Shown here: piece by piece, positions 25,111 through 35,640 of the stretch
How positions within the stretch are numbered: the first letter of the stretch is position 1
Layout: every line of letters starts with the position of its first letter
Assembly: GCA_002633005.1 (NCBI GenBank)
Contig: NMRA01000645.1
Coordinates: 124,001-188,000, forward strand
DNA from: Phoronis australis
Taxonomy: Eukaryota; Phoronida; Phoronidae
DNA length: 64,000 bases
Direction of reading: 5' to 3'
Notes under the pieces: model-generated
Told to the model about the DNA's origin: nothing
Database searches by the model: none
Seen by the model: only the letters and a program-made list of their open reading frames with translations
Program-made: the position numbers and the translations under genes

Positions 25111-26512
25111 GCCTGCGTCAAAGACAACGTGAAATTGAGAATTCAACCGGCGGGAGAAAAGTATGCGATCAAATTCTTGAACTCGGATAAGAAGTGTGTT
25201 GAATTTTCTCAGTAGCTGAGTAACTTATTTACAGTTTCCTAAGCTGCGCTACAGCTGGAAACCGGTGGTATGGCCGACAGACGTTCTCTCATGCAATGGC
25301 ATTTCTATTATAACTCACGATTTAGTTTAGTGTTTAAGAATCACCTAGGATCCATTGTGAATCCTGCGTATCACAAAGGGTAATATTTTGTCGCACAGAA
25401 GTTGTCTCTCGAGTTCTAAATAACGATATTTATAATCACTGTCAAAACTGAGTAACTTGTATAACTCCAGTCATTTCCTTCGGGATTTATACCGGGGTTT
25501 TTTACTTGAGTATAATGCACATGATGGAGTTGATAAGAATTGTTTCTCGGTCGCTTTCCACTAATTTTGCCCTCCAGTATGACAAAAATTCCTTTTTATT
25601 TACGAACCATGTTATCGGTATCAGTCGGATATCAACAGTGAATAGTATACTGGGTGACACTGCAGCTGACCAGGAACGGCGGGTTGAGCGATGGCCTAGC
25701 CTATTAATGAACAATAGGGCTTTGCATTTTGGGACAAATTTAGCACAAAATATGATTTGATTGACACATAGCAGGATCACGTTTCATGTGCTAGGAAAGG
25801 CTTCTGAAAAAGCGACGATTTTAAATAGAAAAAACAGTTGTAAGGGAGAAACCGAATATATTTGAAATCCTCACATATTTCGCCATGAATAAAAGAAATA
25901 TTTAATTAACAACAAAATTTATTGAGACAGAGGTACACATATCCTTGAGCAGAAATAAGCTGGCTATAGCATTGTGTGGTGATATTATCTCTACTTGACA
26001 CTGTTGTGACGCATAGTTTTCAAGCTGCTATTTAACTGCATTTTGTCAACCTTTGATTGAGACCTTTTCCAATACTATACATTCCTCAGATCTCATGCAT
26101 TAAAACCTCATTTTCTCACCAATCCCAATAAACTCTGAAGCGTTTTCTTGAGTTAGTGATGGTTTTGATATTCTTGTTTGTTTTTTATTGCAACACAAGT
26201 ATAAAACAATACAATAATGGTGCAGGTAATTGGCCCAGAAAACGTAGGAAAGTAAAGTCCTATAAAACTAAGAAATACGATTTTATGAGCTTAAAAGTGA
26301 CTTGATTCATTTTTCTTTTTCGTTATCTAAACACAGAGGATCTGGATCTTTAGTTACTGGTCTAAAGAACATTTACAGATTAGGCTTGGGGGAAAGTAAA
26401 AATAAATTCAATTTAGTTAAACTTTGCCTTTCCATAGCATGTGCTATACATATTGAAATTATTAGTAAATGATTGTGAGATTAAATACATATAAACTGTG
26501 TTGCACTTACAG

Positions 26513-26677
26513 GTGTGTCTTTCGAATCCTTGACCGCTGCTCAAAATGAACAACCACGGAAGTGACATGGAAGTGAACGAAAACCTAAAACTGGATATAA
26601 CAAGTATAGAACTAGCTGAGCCTGATCTCCACAAGGCACGGCTTGACAGGCTAGAGCGGACAAAGGCCACTATGAAG
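26513..26677 (+). CDS. IQCJ-SCHIP1-like gene, exon with start codon (residues 1-44)
   Basis: The acceptor TTGCACTTACAG precedes a 33-base untranslated stretch. An in-frame TGA lies at 26531-26533 and the ATG at 26546-26548 (context CAAAATGA, A at -3), which fixes the start. Coding runs 26546-26677, 44 codons, to the donor AAG|GTATGT in phase 0. The peptide begins MNNHGSDMEVNE and ends in a charged helix-like stretch (LHKARLDRLERTKATMK). No signal peptide or membrane segment is present, in keeping with a cytoplasmic or cortical adaptor. This N-terminal part has no counterpart that I know of in human IQCJ-SCHIP1. It is joined to the rest by exon phase. Confidence 0.7.
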
Positions 26678-27429
26678 GTATGTTCTTGTGTAGATTTCTC
26701 GGCTCGTTGATAAATCCTCACCTATTAAGCATATTTTGGTAGAAATGTTGAAGTTGATTTTATTGTGCTGGTCTAGTGCTGACACCCAATTTTTTTAAAG
26801 GGGATATTTCTTTCAGTCCATGAATTTCATTGCTTTTCTCTAACCGTTCATACTTTTTAATGTTTATGTTCTTAAATCACTAATTTTATATCAAAACACC
26901 AAAGACAACCCTACCTGTCAATCACAGCAAGTTAGTCATCGGCTCCATTGTGGTTAGTGAAAAAAGTCGTCAGATGTAGCTGCTCACTTTCCCATAGTTT
27001 TTGGTATAATAAGGAATGTCGAGGCGTTGTGTTTGTAGTGGTTGTGGCAACTTAGTATTTGTCTATACTATGACTCTCTGCACTTTCTCGCGAGACATTT
27101 GAGAAGCGCAGAGGTGGCACAAGTTTGTACAAGAAACTCTCGTGTTAGTGGATACGACACACTGGCGCTGGGTACGTTCATACGTTACACTCATGTCTGT
27201 GGAGCTGAGAAACTTTCAATTGAAGCCACTTTTCTTCTATTTTCCCATTTTTGGGATTTTAAATTCACAATTGTGATATTTATGTAGTGTTATAATGGAA
27301 GGTTTATTGATGTCAAATTAAGTTAATGGTAGTTTAAAGTAATTTAAATGATGTATTGTTTTCACAGTTGACTAAAAGAATCAGTTGTATGCATATGCAC
27401 AAAAATTAGTGAAGAAGTGATACCCAGGG

Positions 27430-27510
27430 GCAGAATCAACAATTGGTCAGACTTCAAAACCACTTGTCCAGACTTCAAAACCAGCTGGCTGAACTGCAAA
27501 ACCAAATGCT
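27430..27510 (+). repeat. Short tandem repeat of GACTTCAAAACCA-type units
   Basis: Variants of AGACTTCAAAACCA and GAACTGCAAAACCA recur about every 28 bases. This creates a spurious repetitive peptide in an overlapping frame. Confidence 0.6.
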
Positions 27511-27924
27511 TGGTGTTCTAACTTGGTGGTTGAACCTCAAAACAGGTTGGCCAGTAGCTCAAATATTTTTAAAATTGTCCCCAGGTGGTACAGAATATGT
27601 CAAATACGTCCAAAAAACAGGAAGATGTCATGGACTCCTATTCCCCAGAAACCTATTCTTAAATTTCATGGAAATCCATCAAGGAACTCCAAAGACAACG
27701 GATGCAAACGTATAAAAACTAAAATTGCTAATAGAGGGCAGAGCGGTATTCAGATCCATCCAAAAGTCATTGTCGTCAGCTTCATAGGAACACATCTGCC
27801 AAGTCTCATTGTAATACTGCTTAGGATTTAGGAGATACAGCCGTGGAAGCTGGACGCCTGAGACTGCTACATTCTACACCCACATATAAAATGTAGCCAC
27901 ATAACTAGCTTGGGCCTGATCTGA

Positions 27925-28810
27925 CTTATGCAGCACCTAGTGGCAAATAATTTTTTTGTATTTGCCTCTGTATCTTTGAATTTCATTGGAGTTTCATGAA
28001 GTTTGGCAAATAGGTTTTCATTAAGGAGATGACACGTTCACGGAATTCTGTACCTCCTAGTGTCCATCTTTATGCATCCACATATACAAATCTCTGGGCA
28101 TCCGTCTGGTGCACGGCATCTGCTGTTGTATCTGTACCACTGTGGGATTGTAATAACATTTGTCAAATGTGTTGCTGTGAAGCTGATGACGGATGACGAT
28201 GAGTGTTAGACCAACCAAACTAACACCATGCCCCCTAGTGGCAATTTTATCTGGTTACCTTTGCCTCTGTGTCTTCAGTGTCCTTCAGAGTTTTTCGTGA
28301 ATTTTAGCAAATAAGTTTGTGTTATGAAGGCGACAAAGCGTTTCTATTTTGAGACATATTCAACATATTCTGTGCCACCTAATAGCCATTTTTTATTTTT
28401 AAATCAGTATTTTGTCGTCTACCTCTGTTTCTGCCTAACCGTTCAGAGGATCGTGAAAATTGGCAGATTTGTTCATACTTACAAGAGCACAAATGACATT
28501 GATTTTCGGACCAGTTCAACTACTGAAGTGTCCCTTAGTGGGACTTTTACATCCTTAGTGACTATCTCCTAAATCCTATAGGATCGTGGTGAAATTTGGC
28601 AAGTATATCCCTATTAACTTGGCTACAAATGGACAGATTTGACTACCTCTTTGCCTTCTACTTGAACGTGGATTTTTGCGTTTGTCTCTGTATGTTTTGG
28701 GATCTTCGATGGATTTTCATGAAATGTGCTCAATTTTCTGTTGGGGATGACAACACCTTCCCATTTCCAGACCTGTTCGAGATATTCTGCACTCTCTAGG
28801 GGCCATTTTT
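27925..28810 (+). repeat. Degenerate tandem array, roughly 120-260-bp units
   Basis: A block resembling CCCCTAGTGGCNATTTT recurs near 27938, 28056, 28232, 28376, 28530 and 28790. Between these lie recurring TTTGCCTCTGTNTCTT and CATGAAATTTGGCAAATAGGTT blocks, in the same order each time. Units are strongly diverged. The region at 58620-59110 uses similar wording, including AGGGGGCGCTGT and GAAATTTGGCATG, and may be the same family. Confidence 0.6.
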
Positions 28811-29711
28811 ACGATACTATTAACACCTGTAGAAGCTTACCATTTGCGGTGCAGGTGAGGGTGCATTTCAATGGTTTGCGTTGCTCTTGTAAGTTACCAA
28901 TTGGTTGTATTGTTGTAGCTGACACCTTGTTTGAGAAATTTTCCCAGAGTATACCTGGAATTTCTGCAATCAGTCCCTCTCAATTAAAGGCTCAAGGGTC
29001 TGTATTTAGAGTCACAATTAAATTTTCTATGTAGTTCCTAAGTAGAACAATGTCAGCAAGAGCGAAAGAAAACCTAGGAGTTTGACACACTAAATCCTTA
29101 TTCTATTTCAATGGTGTCTGTGATAACGGAACTTAAACCGTCTTTAAAAATGTCCTCTAAGTTCTCCGATTTAGTTCCGGATGACACATTTTACATTTAT
29201 AGGCCTTTTTTCCAAATATGAGCCAGATCTTATATTTTCCTAAGTTAATTGGTAAATATATACCATTTATGGAATTCAGGCTCCTGATCTTTCTTTCGGA
29301 AAATCCCAGCAACAATGATTAGTTAAATCAAAATGGGCAAATTCAAATGGGAATAAATCTGTTAAGATGAAATGAGCTGTGGAACATATGAATGCGCTCC
29401 GATCCTTCCTCATCCTTCCTGAGTGCTCTCATGTACAAATGGATCAGTAACCCGTATCAGAAATGCTGATAAAATGCATCAATTCTGGACAATAACAAAG
29501 GCTTTTAATGGTCATGGCGCTTTAAAGAAAATTTATCCTATTACTTTCTGTGGTGTTTTTGGTGGTGTTTCATTCCATTGGAAAGCAAAACTGTGTTTAA
29601 TTTATTTGGAATGTTAAGGATTTAGCTAAGTGCCTGTATAGAAATGGTGATTTTGGTTTCCTTACGTACAAAGCATTTTTAGGAATGCTGACCACCTTTA
29701 CTTTGTTTCAG

Positions 29712-29750
29712 GCCTTCGATTGCCTAGTTGCAGAGGAGACAATTCCACAG
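29712..29750 (+). CDS. IQCJ-SCHIP1-like gene, 39-base exon (residues 45-57)
   Basis: TTTGTTTCAG|GCC opens and CCACAG|GTGAGG closes a 13-codon micro-exon, AFDCLVAEETIPQ. It is in phase 0 at both ends, so it keeps the frame between the first coding exon and the IQ exon and could be skipped without harm. Strong splice sites and correct phase support it; the peptide itself is too short to recognise. Confidence 0.6.
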
Positions 29751-29863
29751 GTGAGGCCGTTCATCTTCATTATTTCTGTTCATTTGTATTTTACTGATTG
29801 GGCTGGCGTTGTTCTCAGAAATATTGTTTAATTAGCATCATGGTTCTAATAGTGCCCTTACAG

Positions 29864-29918
29864 AGGCCCAAGACGGGCTCGAAAACGAGGCTTTGGAGAA
29901 AACCTAGACTGCCGAAAG
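29864..29918 (+). other. Possible 55-base cassette (poison) exon
   Basis: CCCTTACAG|AGG and GAAAG|GTAATG are good splice sites around 55 bases, only 113 bases after the preceding exon. Neither 55 nor 53 bases (with the AG two bases further on, at 29864-29865) is a multiple of three. The 53-base version reads AQDGLENEALEKT and then TAG; the 55-base version shifts the next exon into a stop. If used, it would truncate the protein before the IQ motifs or trigger mRNA decay. Confidence 0.3.
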
Positions 29919-31609
29919 GTAATGATAATTATTTCAATACAACGTAACGGCGCCAGCTGTGAACACTCATTCCACACTCGTGGTTCAAATTTCACTTTGT
30001 GTTCCCATGTCCTGGTCTTCAATATGCTAATTTATGTAACCAAGCAAATATAGTTGCTTATTGGTTTCAGTTTATTGAGCATATTACAACCATGCACCCT
30101 GTGAAACAGAAAAAGCTCAAAAGCTTTCAAAGCTTTTCGAACAAAGTGTAGTGCCATGTTTGAATACATGTGTACAGAACACGGAAAACTTCATTTTTGT
30201 TCAGTCAACTCCTTTCTTAGACTGGCTTGTCGAAGGCTGTTGATGTACTTTTTCAAAACTGTTATTTTCGTGTTGGCAGGTTTCAGATGTCATGATACTC
30301 AAAAACAAAAATAGGAATATGAGCTCTTTCTTCCTAAATGGTTATTTACGCAGTATGGTAATTACGGTTATGTGCAGGACTTGGAATTTTCCTCTTTTAA
30401 GAGGATTACCTCTTTTTAGGCTTGGATTTTCTTCTTATTTGATTTCCAGTTTATTCTTTCTCGTCTCTTTTTTATCATTATTTTGACTTTATTGGTGCAA
30501 AAACGTTTATTTCGGTTGAATTTTGCAACACAAGACATATTTCTGTCAGACATTAGCATATTTAATTTTGGAACGATACATCACCTGGAAAATTTTCCTC
30601 TTTTTGTCATTAGTCATTCCAATCCCTGTATATAGGACACTGTAGACAAAATTCGGTGCATTTAACAAAATATCTCAAAACTAAATTTGAAGTCAATAAA
30701 AGTATAAATTTTTCTGAAAGTAGAAAGCCTGTAGAACATGATTTTTGACTTTTTACCAATCTATTATTAATTGGGTCACATGACTATGTCTTTCTAGTAA
30801 AATTTAAAAAAGGAAACAATGTGCATTGCTAGCAAAACAATGGTATCAATAACATGTTATTTAATGTAAATGTTCAAGGTGAGATATCAAAAACTCTGTT
30901 ACCGTTTTCTAAAATATTTTGTTGTTCATTGTATACAACTTAAGATTATTTGTGAAGATCGTCCTATTGTTTCAATGGCCTTCATGCAAAAGTGGAGCAT
31001 TTTAACAACAATTCCTCGCAGCATTTTTGAGAACAGCGAAGCATAATGTCTGAAAGTAAAAGTCTCATATGAATCCAATCAGCTATTTGTGAGCTATGAT
31101 GTTTTTAAGTCAGCCAAATTTGGCCATTTTTATAGGGTCCTACATGAGCTTCGAAAGACGCCCTGTTGTTTTGTTTAGTACATGACAGTTGTTGTCACTT
31201 TGTGTTCACGATTACCACAGATATGGGGTATCTCGTCTTACGTAGTAGGTTTTAGTATTTTGGTGACTTATGTTGTTATAACTCTAGTGATCATCAGATG
31301 CTGAGGGCAAGTCGGGCAAAAAATCTCTTCCCAAGATAATTTTGATCTTGTCCAAAAGGTGTCTGCACTGTTGATGGAAAATGTTTACCATGAAGCAGTC
31401 AGAAAGAACTATCATTAATGGTTGACCAAGTAACGAGTGGAATTTCACTCAACATTAACCATTAATGTTCATTCTGATTGAAACTGTTCCTGAAAGCTGA
31501 TGTAGTTGCAATTTCTTAAAACTGCCAGTGAGTTGACAAATTGGGTCTCACATCATGTGAATGAATGTTGCAAACTATATTGCCTGAAATGTTGATCCCA
31601 GTTTCTCAT

Positions 31610-31847
31610 CAGTGGCACATCTACATTTCAGTAATGGGGGGTTTAGGATTTGAGCGAATTCGAGCGAAGTAGCACCGAGGGGAAGGAAGGTTGGGAGGGG
31701 GTTTCCCCCTCCCGTGTAAGATTTTTTGTGGTTTTTAGTAGCTGATTTCATTTTTCTGGCGAAATTTTTTTTCAATTTTTATTCTTGATCCTGTCCCGAA
31801 GGGGGTTTAAACCACTTGAACCCCTCCCCCCTGTAGATCCGCCTCTG
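31610..31847. mobile_element. 238-bp MITE, CAGTGGC...GATCTAC ends, 5-bp duplication
   Basis: The left end CAGTGGCACATCTAC and reversed right end CAGAGGCGGATCTAC match at 12 of 15 positions. CTCAT flanks both sides (31605-31609 and 31848-31852). Poly-G and poly-C tracts lie inside the ends. It is a shorter relative of the element at 22590-23573. Confidence 0.65.
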
Positions 31848-33040
31848 CTCATAGACGTTGTAACACAACATTGGCAAACAATGCTTTTATCAGTCATGCG
31901 ATTGGGAGACTGGCTTCACTCCCAGTCAGCTCACCGACAACTGCCAAATAACATGTAGAAATCGATGACATTTCGCGAGTCCGCCAATAATGGTTCCTCA
32001 ATAAACTTTTCAAGGTCTCAGCATCTTTTTATACATTAAATCTTATATTGTACGTGCTTTTTCACATGAAAATACCACATGTGGAGATAACTCTGATCAG
32101 ATATTAGACTGAGTAAGAAAGTAAGAATTAGTAAGATAATACTCACTGGTGTTGGTTCCCATCCCCCCCTCCCTCCCCCGAAGTAAATGATACCTTTGCA
32201 TGTCTATATTTAGATATTGCTGCATCAGAAGAAAATTAAGAGATAAATGCCAAGAGTTCCACTTTGATCATGAAAGCTCTGTTGAAGGTGTTACCTATAG
32301 ATCAGTTCAAATTAACCAAAGGTTAAGAAAACCGGATGTCCAATCAAGTCTTTAACTATGTTCAATTTACACCATATGAAAGCAAAAATTGTTGTGTTTA
32401 CAAAAATGATAGTCAAACATGCCAGAGGTGAATTATTAAGAGTTCTAAATATTTTCCTGGTGTTGGCTCCTGTTTCTTCTTAAAATGGTCTGTAAGCTAA
32501 ACAATCTTCTCAGCCTGGACCAAAATTTTGGTGAAAACTGTGTCGGGTGGATCTATTGTCAAAATGCCCCCCCCCCCAGTCTGTACTTGGGGAATATCGT
32601 GTATTCGGTGACGATTCTGAAATAAAGATTCATAGCAGGGCAAGATGTAGACGTAGAAGTACAGCAAAAACGTTTTATTTATTGTGAAATATATATTTAC
32701 TCATTGGGTAATATTGTTTCTTACTGATATTGCAAACACACGAAATAGAATTAATGAGCTCCCACAACTTGAAAAATGGCATACTGCACACCAGGTGTGG
32801 ACTTGCATGATGTGGCAACTGTACACACCATGTGCAGCTTTGTCTGTTGATGGCTCTAAATTTACCCATCTCCATTATATTCTCATTCTTGACACAGCAA
32901 CTACTAGTCCAGTCATTCTAGGGCTCCAGAGGGCCCAACCTAGAAAAAATTGCAACAGAAGGTTTTTTTGCATGAATGGCATCTTCAAACATCCCTTGGT
33001 GTCAGAAAAAAAATCTACCGAAATCGGAGTGGCGGAAGTC

Positions 33041-33080
33041 GGTTTTTCAAGATGGCCGACAAAATGGCCGACAAAACCGG
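33041..33080 (+). promoter_or_regulatory. YY1-like AAGATGGCCGAC doublet
   Basis: CAAGATGGCCGAC is directly followed by AAAATGGCCGAC, two closely spaced YY1-type sites within intron 2. No other promoter signal was recognised. Confidence 0.2.
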
Positions 33081-33206
33081 TGATTACTGTTTTCTGGCAT
33101 ATTACTCTTATGTAACAGCTAAAAATAAAACAATAAAGTTTGTCAATGATTATATACTTTTCATAACAGGCATACCAATCAAAAGATGCCAATTTTCCGT
33201 AAAATA

Positions 33207-33207
33207 N
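33207..33207. other. Ambiguous base N
   Basis: A single unresolved base in intron 2. There is no sign of a duplicated flank here. Confidence 0.95.
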
Positions 33208-34096
33208 GACAGACAGGATCAGACTGAGAATGGCAGCTATTTACTGGTTTACTTGATAATACCCAGCTCTGATCGATACATGAATCCTAGATTACCCAGT
33301 AGTTGAAACATACAGATTTGTCAAGCCTATGCCTTTGTAGTTTCACAGACAGAGGAGATAAAGAGCATGAAAGTGCAATTACCCTGATAAGGAGTCATTT
33401 TTGAATGGACAGTTTGTAGACGTGTATTGATAGGAATAAATGTAAAGATAGAAAAGTGTTTTAATATCTCTGTTTGTATGTTTGTTTAATTAATTTCACC
33501 TGCATATCATTTTTGTTCATGTGAAGTTCATATACTCCATATCTTCTTAATTGCTGACAGTAGCAGTTTCAACACATCAGTTACATTCTGCTTTCTTTAC
33601 ATTTTGTGAATTGTTAAATGTACCATGTGTTATGACAAACTCGATTTCTTTTATTATCCTATTTTACTATTATATTATAACACTATTACATTACGAATTC
33701 TTTAAAGTGGCAGCTGCATCGTGTAAACCATGCTGAAAACAAAATCTATTTTAAAAACCCTACATTTGTGATGAAATTTGTGATAAAATGGAATTGCATT
33801 TGCTCGCCACATGGTATCGTATACTGAACACTTTTTTCCATTCATAGTACTACTAAAATGATTGACTTTTCTGTCACAAATTTGAAATGAATGTTATCTC
33901 CGATTTTGTTCTAAATCACTAATATTATCAGCGTTATCCTATTATTTTCTGTGGCATGTTCCGCTCAAGGGAGATTTATGTCAATTTAACTTTGCAGTCT
34001 CTGTTAATCTTCATTATCGGCTTGAGCAAAATTCTATTCTTGTTTGATGTTATCTTCACGTACCCTCTGGTGAATTGATGATTTAACATTATACAG

Positions 34097-34207
34097 GTCG
34101 AAAATCGCTCACCCAAAGAGAAGGCAGCCATTACTATCCAGCGTCACTTCAGGGGATATTTGGGTCGGAGACTATACACAGAGCTATTATACGAACAGTT
34201 TGAGAAA
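34097..34207 (+). CDS. IQCJ-SCHIP1-like gene, canonical IQ exon (residues 58-94)
   Basis: TTATACAG|GTC to GAGAAA|GTGAGT encloses 37 codons in phase 0. The peptide carries IQRHFRGYLGR at residues 71-81. This is a full match to the calmodulin-binding IQ consensus IQxxxRGxxxR, preceded by EKAAIT as in a typical IQ helix. Apo-calmodulin or a related EF-hand light chain is the expected partner. Human IQCJ has a single IQ motif that corresponds to the second one here, so this upstream motif is an extension relative to that protein as I remember it. Confidence 0.75.
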
Positions 34208-34793
34208 GTGAGTTATCCCTGGGATAAGTCAGTCTCAAAAGCGGTTTTCAAATTAAAAATTTATTTATTTCTGTCTTCAGAAGTGCACATTTTAGTCAGC
34301 TAAGTGATCCTGTTTTATCGTAATCGGACTTGTCCTTGTGTTTGATTTGCCTCTGTTTTTAGACTTGCTCAACAAGAATAGCGCCTTCCTGTTGTGAGCA
34401 TTTTTCCAATTAGCCAATGGCAGGATTTGCATCTGTTTTGTAACAGCTTTTCATATGAATTTTTAGCAGTAGTCACTTTTTAAGGCAAACTTCCTTTGAT
34501 AGAGAGCCAATGGCAGCTTTTCTATTTCTCAGCATGGACACTATGTAGTAATAAATTAGAATGGGATTTGGTGTGTGCCAAGAGCAGTCGTCCCATATCT
34601 ATTTATAAATCGATAAACTGCAATATTTGAAAGGTTTCTGTTATAAACGGTATTCTGATGTATAATCATGTATTTGCATCGATAGAACTATATACAGCGC
34701 CACTGATTCGTTTGGCTTTAATTGGAAATCTAAGGTTTGAAACTTTCTCATTTCTCATATTGTGAAGTTAATTATAGCCGTGAATTTCCACAG
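34208..34793 (+). other. Intron 3
   Basis: The intron runs GTGAGT at 34208 to CACAG ending at 34793. Nothing else was recognised inside. Confidence 0.7.
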
Positions 34794-34858
34794 GAAGAAG
34801 AAGCAAGACGTGAGAAGGTTCTACAGCAGGTTGAGGAAGGGGAGCTGCTTTTGGAAAC
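34794..34858 (+). CDS. IQCJ-SCHIP1-like gene, acidic helical exon (residues 95-116)
   Basis: TTTCCACAG|GAA to GGAAAC|GTAAGT holds 21 codons plus two bases (phase 2). The peptide is EEEARREKVLQQVEEGELLLE, a highly charged helix continuing from the IQ motif. It lines up with the first residues of human IQCJ (a leucine- and glutamate-rich start followed by an EQV-like block). From this exon onward the human and invertebrate proteins therefore appear collinear. Confidence 0.7.
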
Positions 34859-35369
34859 GTAAGTAGTTCCTCCACTTAGTCTGAACATGGCGGCCATTTT
34901 GAGAAAATTATCTGTAAAGCATCTACAAACGTGTCTCTATCGCAGAAAGCTTTTGCTTCACACTGCTAACCGTTGTGAAATTCATCTCAAATTGTTTGTT
35001 CGTTAAATTGAAGGTGAATTCTGAACTTTGAAAGAATTAGCTGTTTGTTAGTGCTTAAGACGAAGCTTTGCAAGGTGACTTGTTGTGTCGTGTTGTTTTG
35101 CGCACCTCGCGTGGTTCTTGGGAATGACAAACTGTCATTTCTTTGCAAACCCAGAATTCACTGCTTATACGAGTAACAAACAAGTTGAGACCAATTTTAT
35201 TGCAGTAAGTGGCTGAAATCAAAAGTCCGCTTCTTGGACGGAACGCCAGTCTATCGCTGCTTTAAATGAGTGGTGTAAGAATTATTCATCAGTCATGAAA
35301 TTAGAGTGTGGTGTGAAATTATTGGTATTGCCATTAAGGGGATTTCTTTTAGTGTACAACATGGCAGAA

Positions 35370-35640
35370 AATGAGACTTTTATTCTGTTGGAATTTTATA
35401 GATAATATGCTACAATGTCACCAATGTAAGACACAAGATGGCGAACAAGTGAAATTTTATTTATTCATTTTTCATATAGAAGAAACATTGCACCGAAATA
35501 ATGCTTTCATGTTCAAGTTCTGTTACCGTATTAACCAAGAGACATTTTTTTGAAAACATTTGGTGATTTACAATAATATTATAAGACAATGAAAAATGAA
35601 AAAAGAGCATTTTGGCAGTGAATTTTTCTTCTTCATCAGT
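35370..35640 (+). repeat. Dispersed repeat, copy also near 56130-56330
   Basis: GCGAACAAGTGAAATTTTATTTATTC in this copy resembles ATGGACAAGTGGAATTTTATTTTATC at about 56145. Both are followed by AAACA-CTT-rich and CATTTTGNCA stretches in the same order. The family cannot be assigned. Confidence 0.35.

Larger units (their letters stand above)
26678..29711 (+). other. Intron 1 of the IQCJ-SCHIP1-like gene
   Basis: The intron runs GT at 26678 to AG at 29711 and contains the degenerate tandem array at 27925-28810. Several open frames of 80-100 codons within it come from that array and show no domain. Confidence 0.65.
29751..34096 (+). other. Intron 2 of the IQCJ-SCHIP1-like gene
   Basis: The intron runs GT at 29751 to AG at 34096. 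It contains a possible frame-breaking cassette exon (29864-29918), a DNA element (31610-31847), a poly-C run near 32568, a single N (33207) and dispersed repeats. Open frames up to 143 codons (32684-33115) have no recognisable domain and are judged chance. Confidence 0.6.

Noticed and set aside
32684-33115. 143-codon plus-strand open frame in intron 2
   Set aside because: It has no recognisable domain, no splice context, overlaps an opposite-strand frame of similar length and is within chance expectation for 64 kb.
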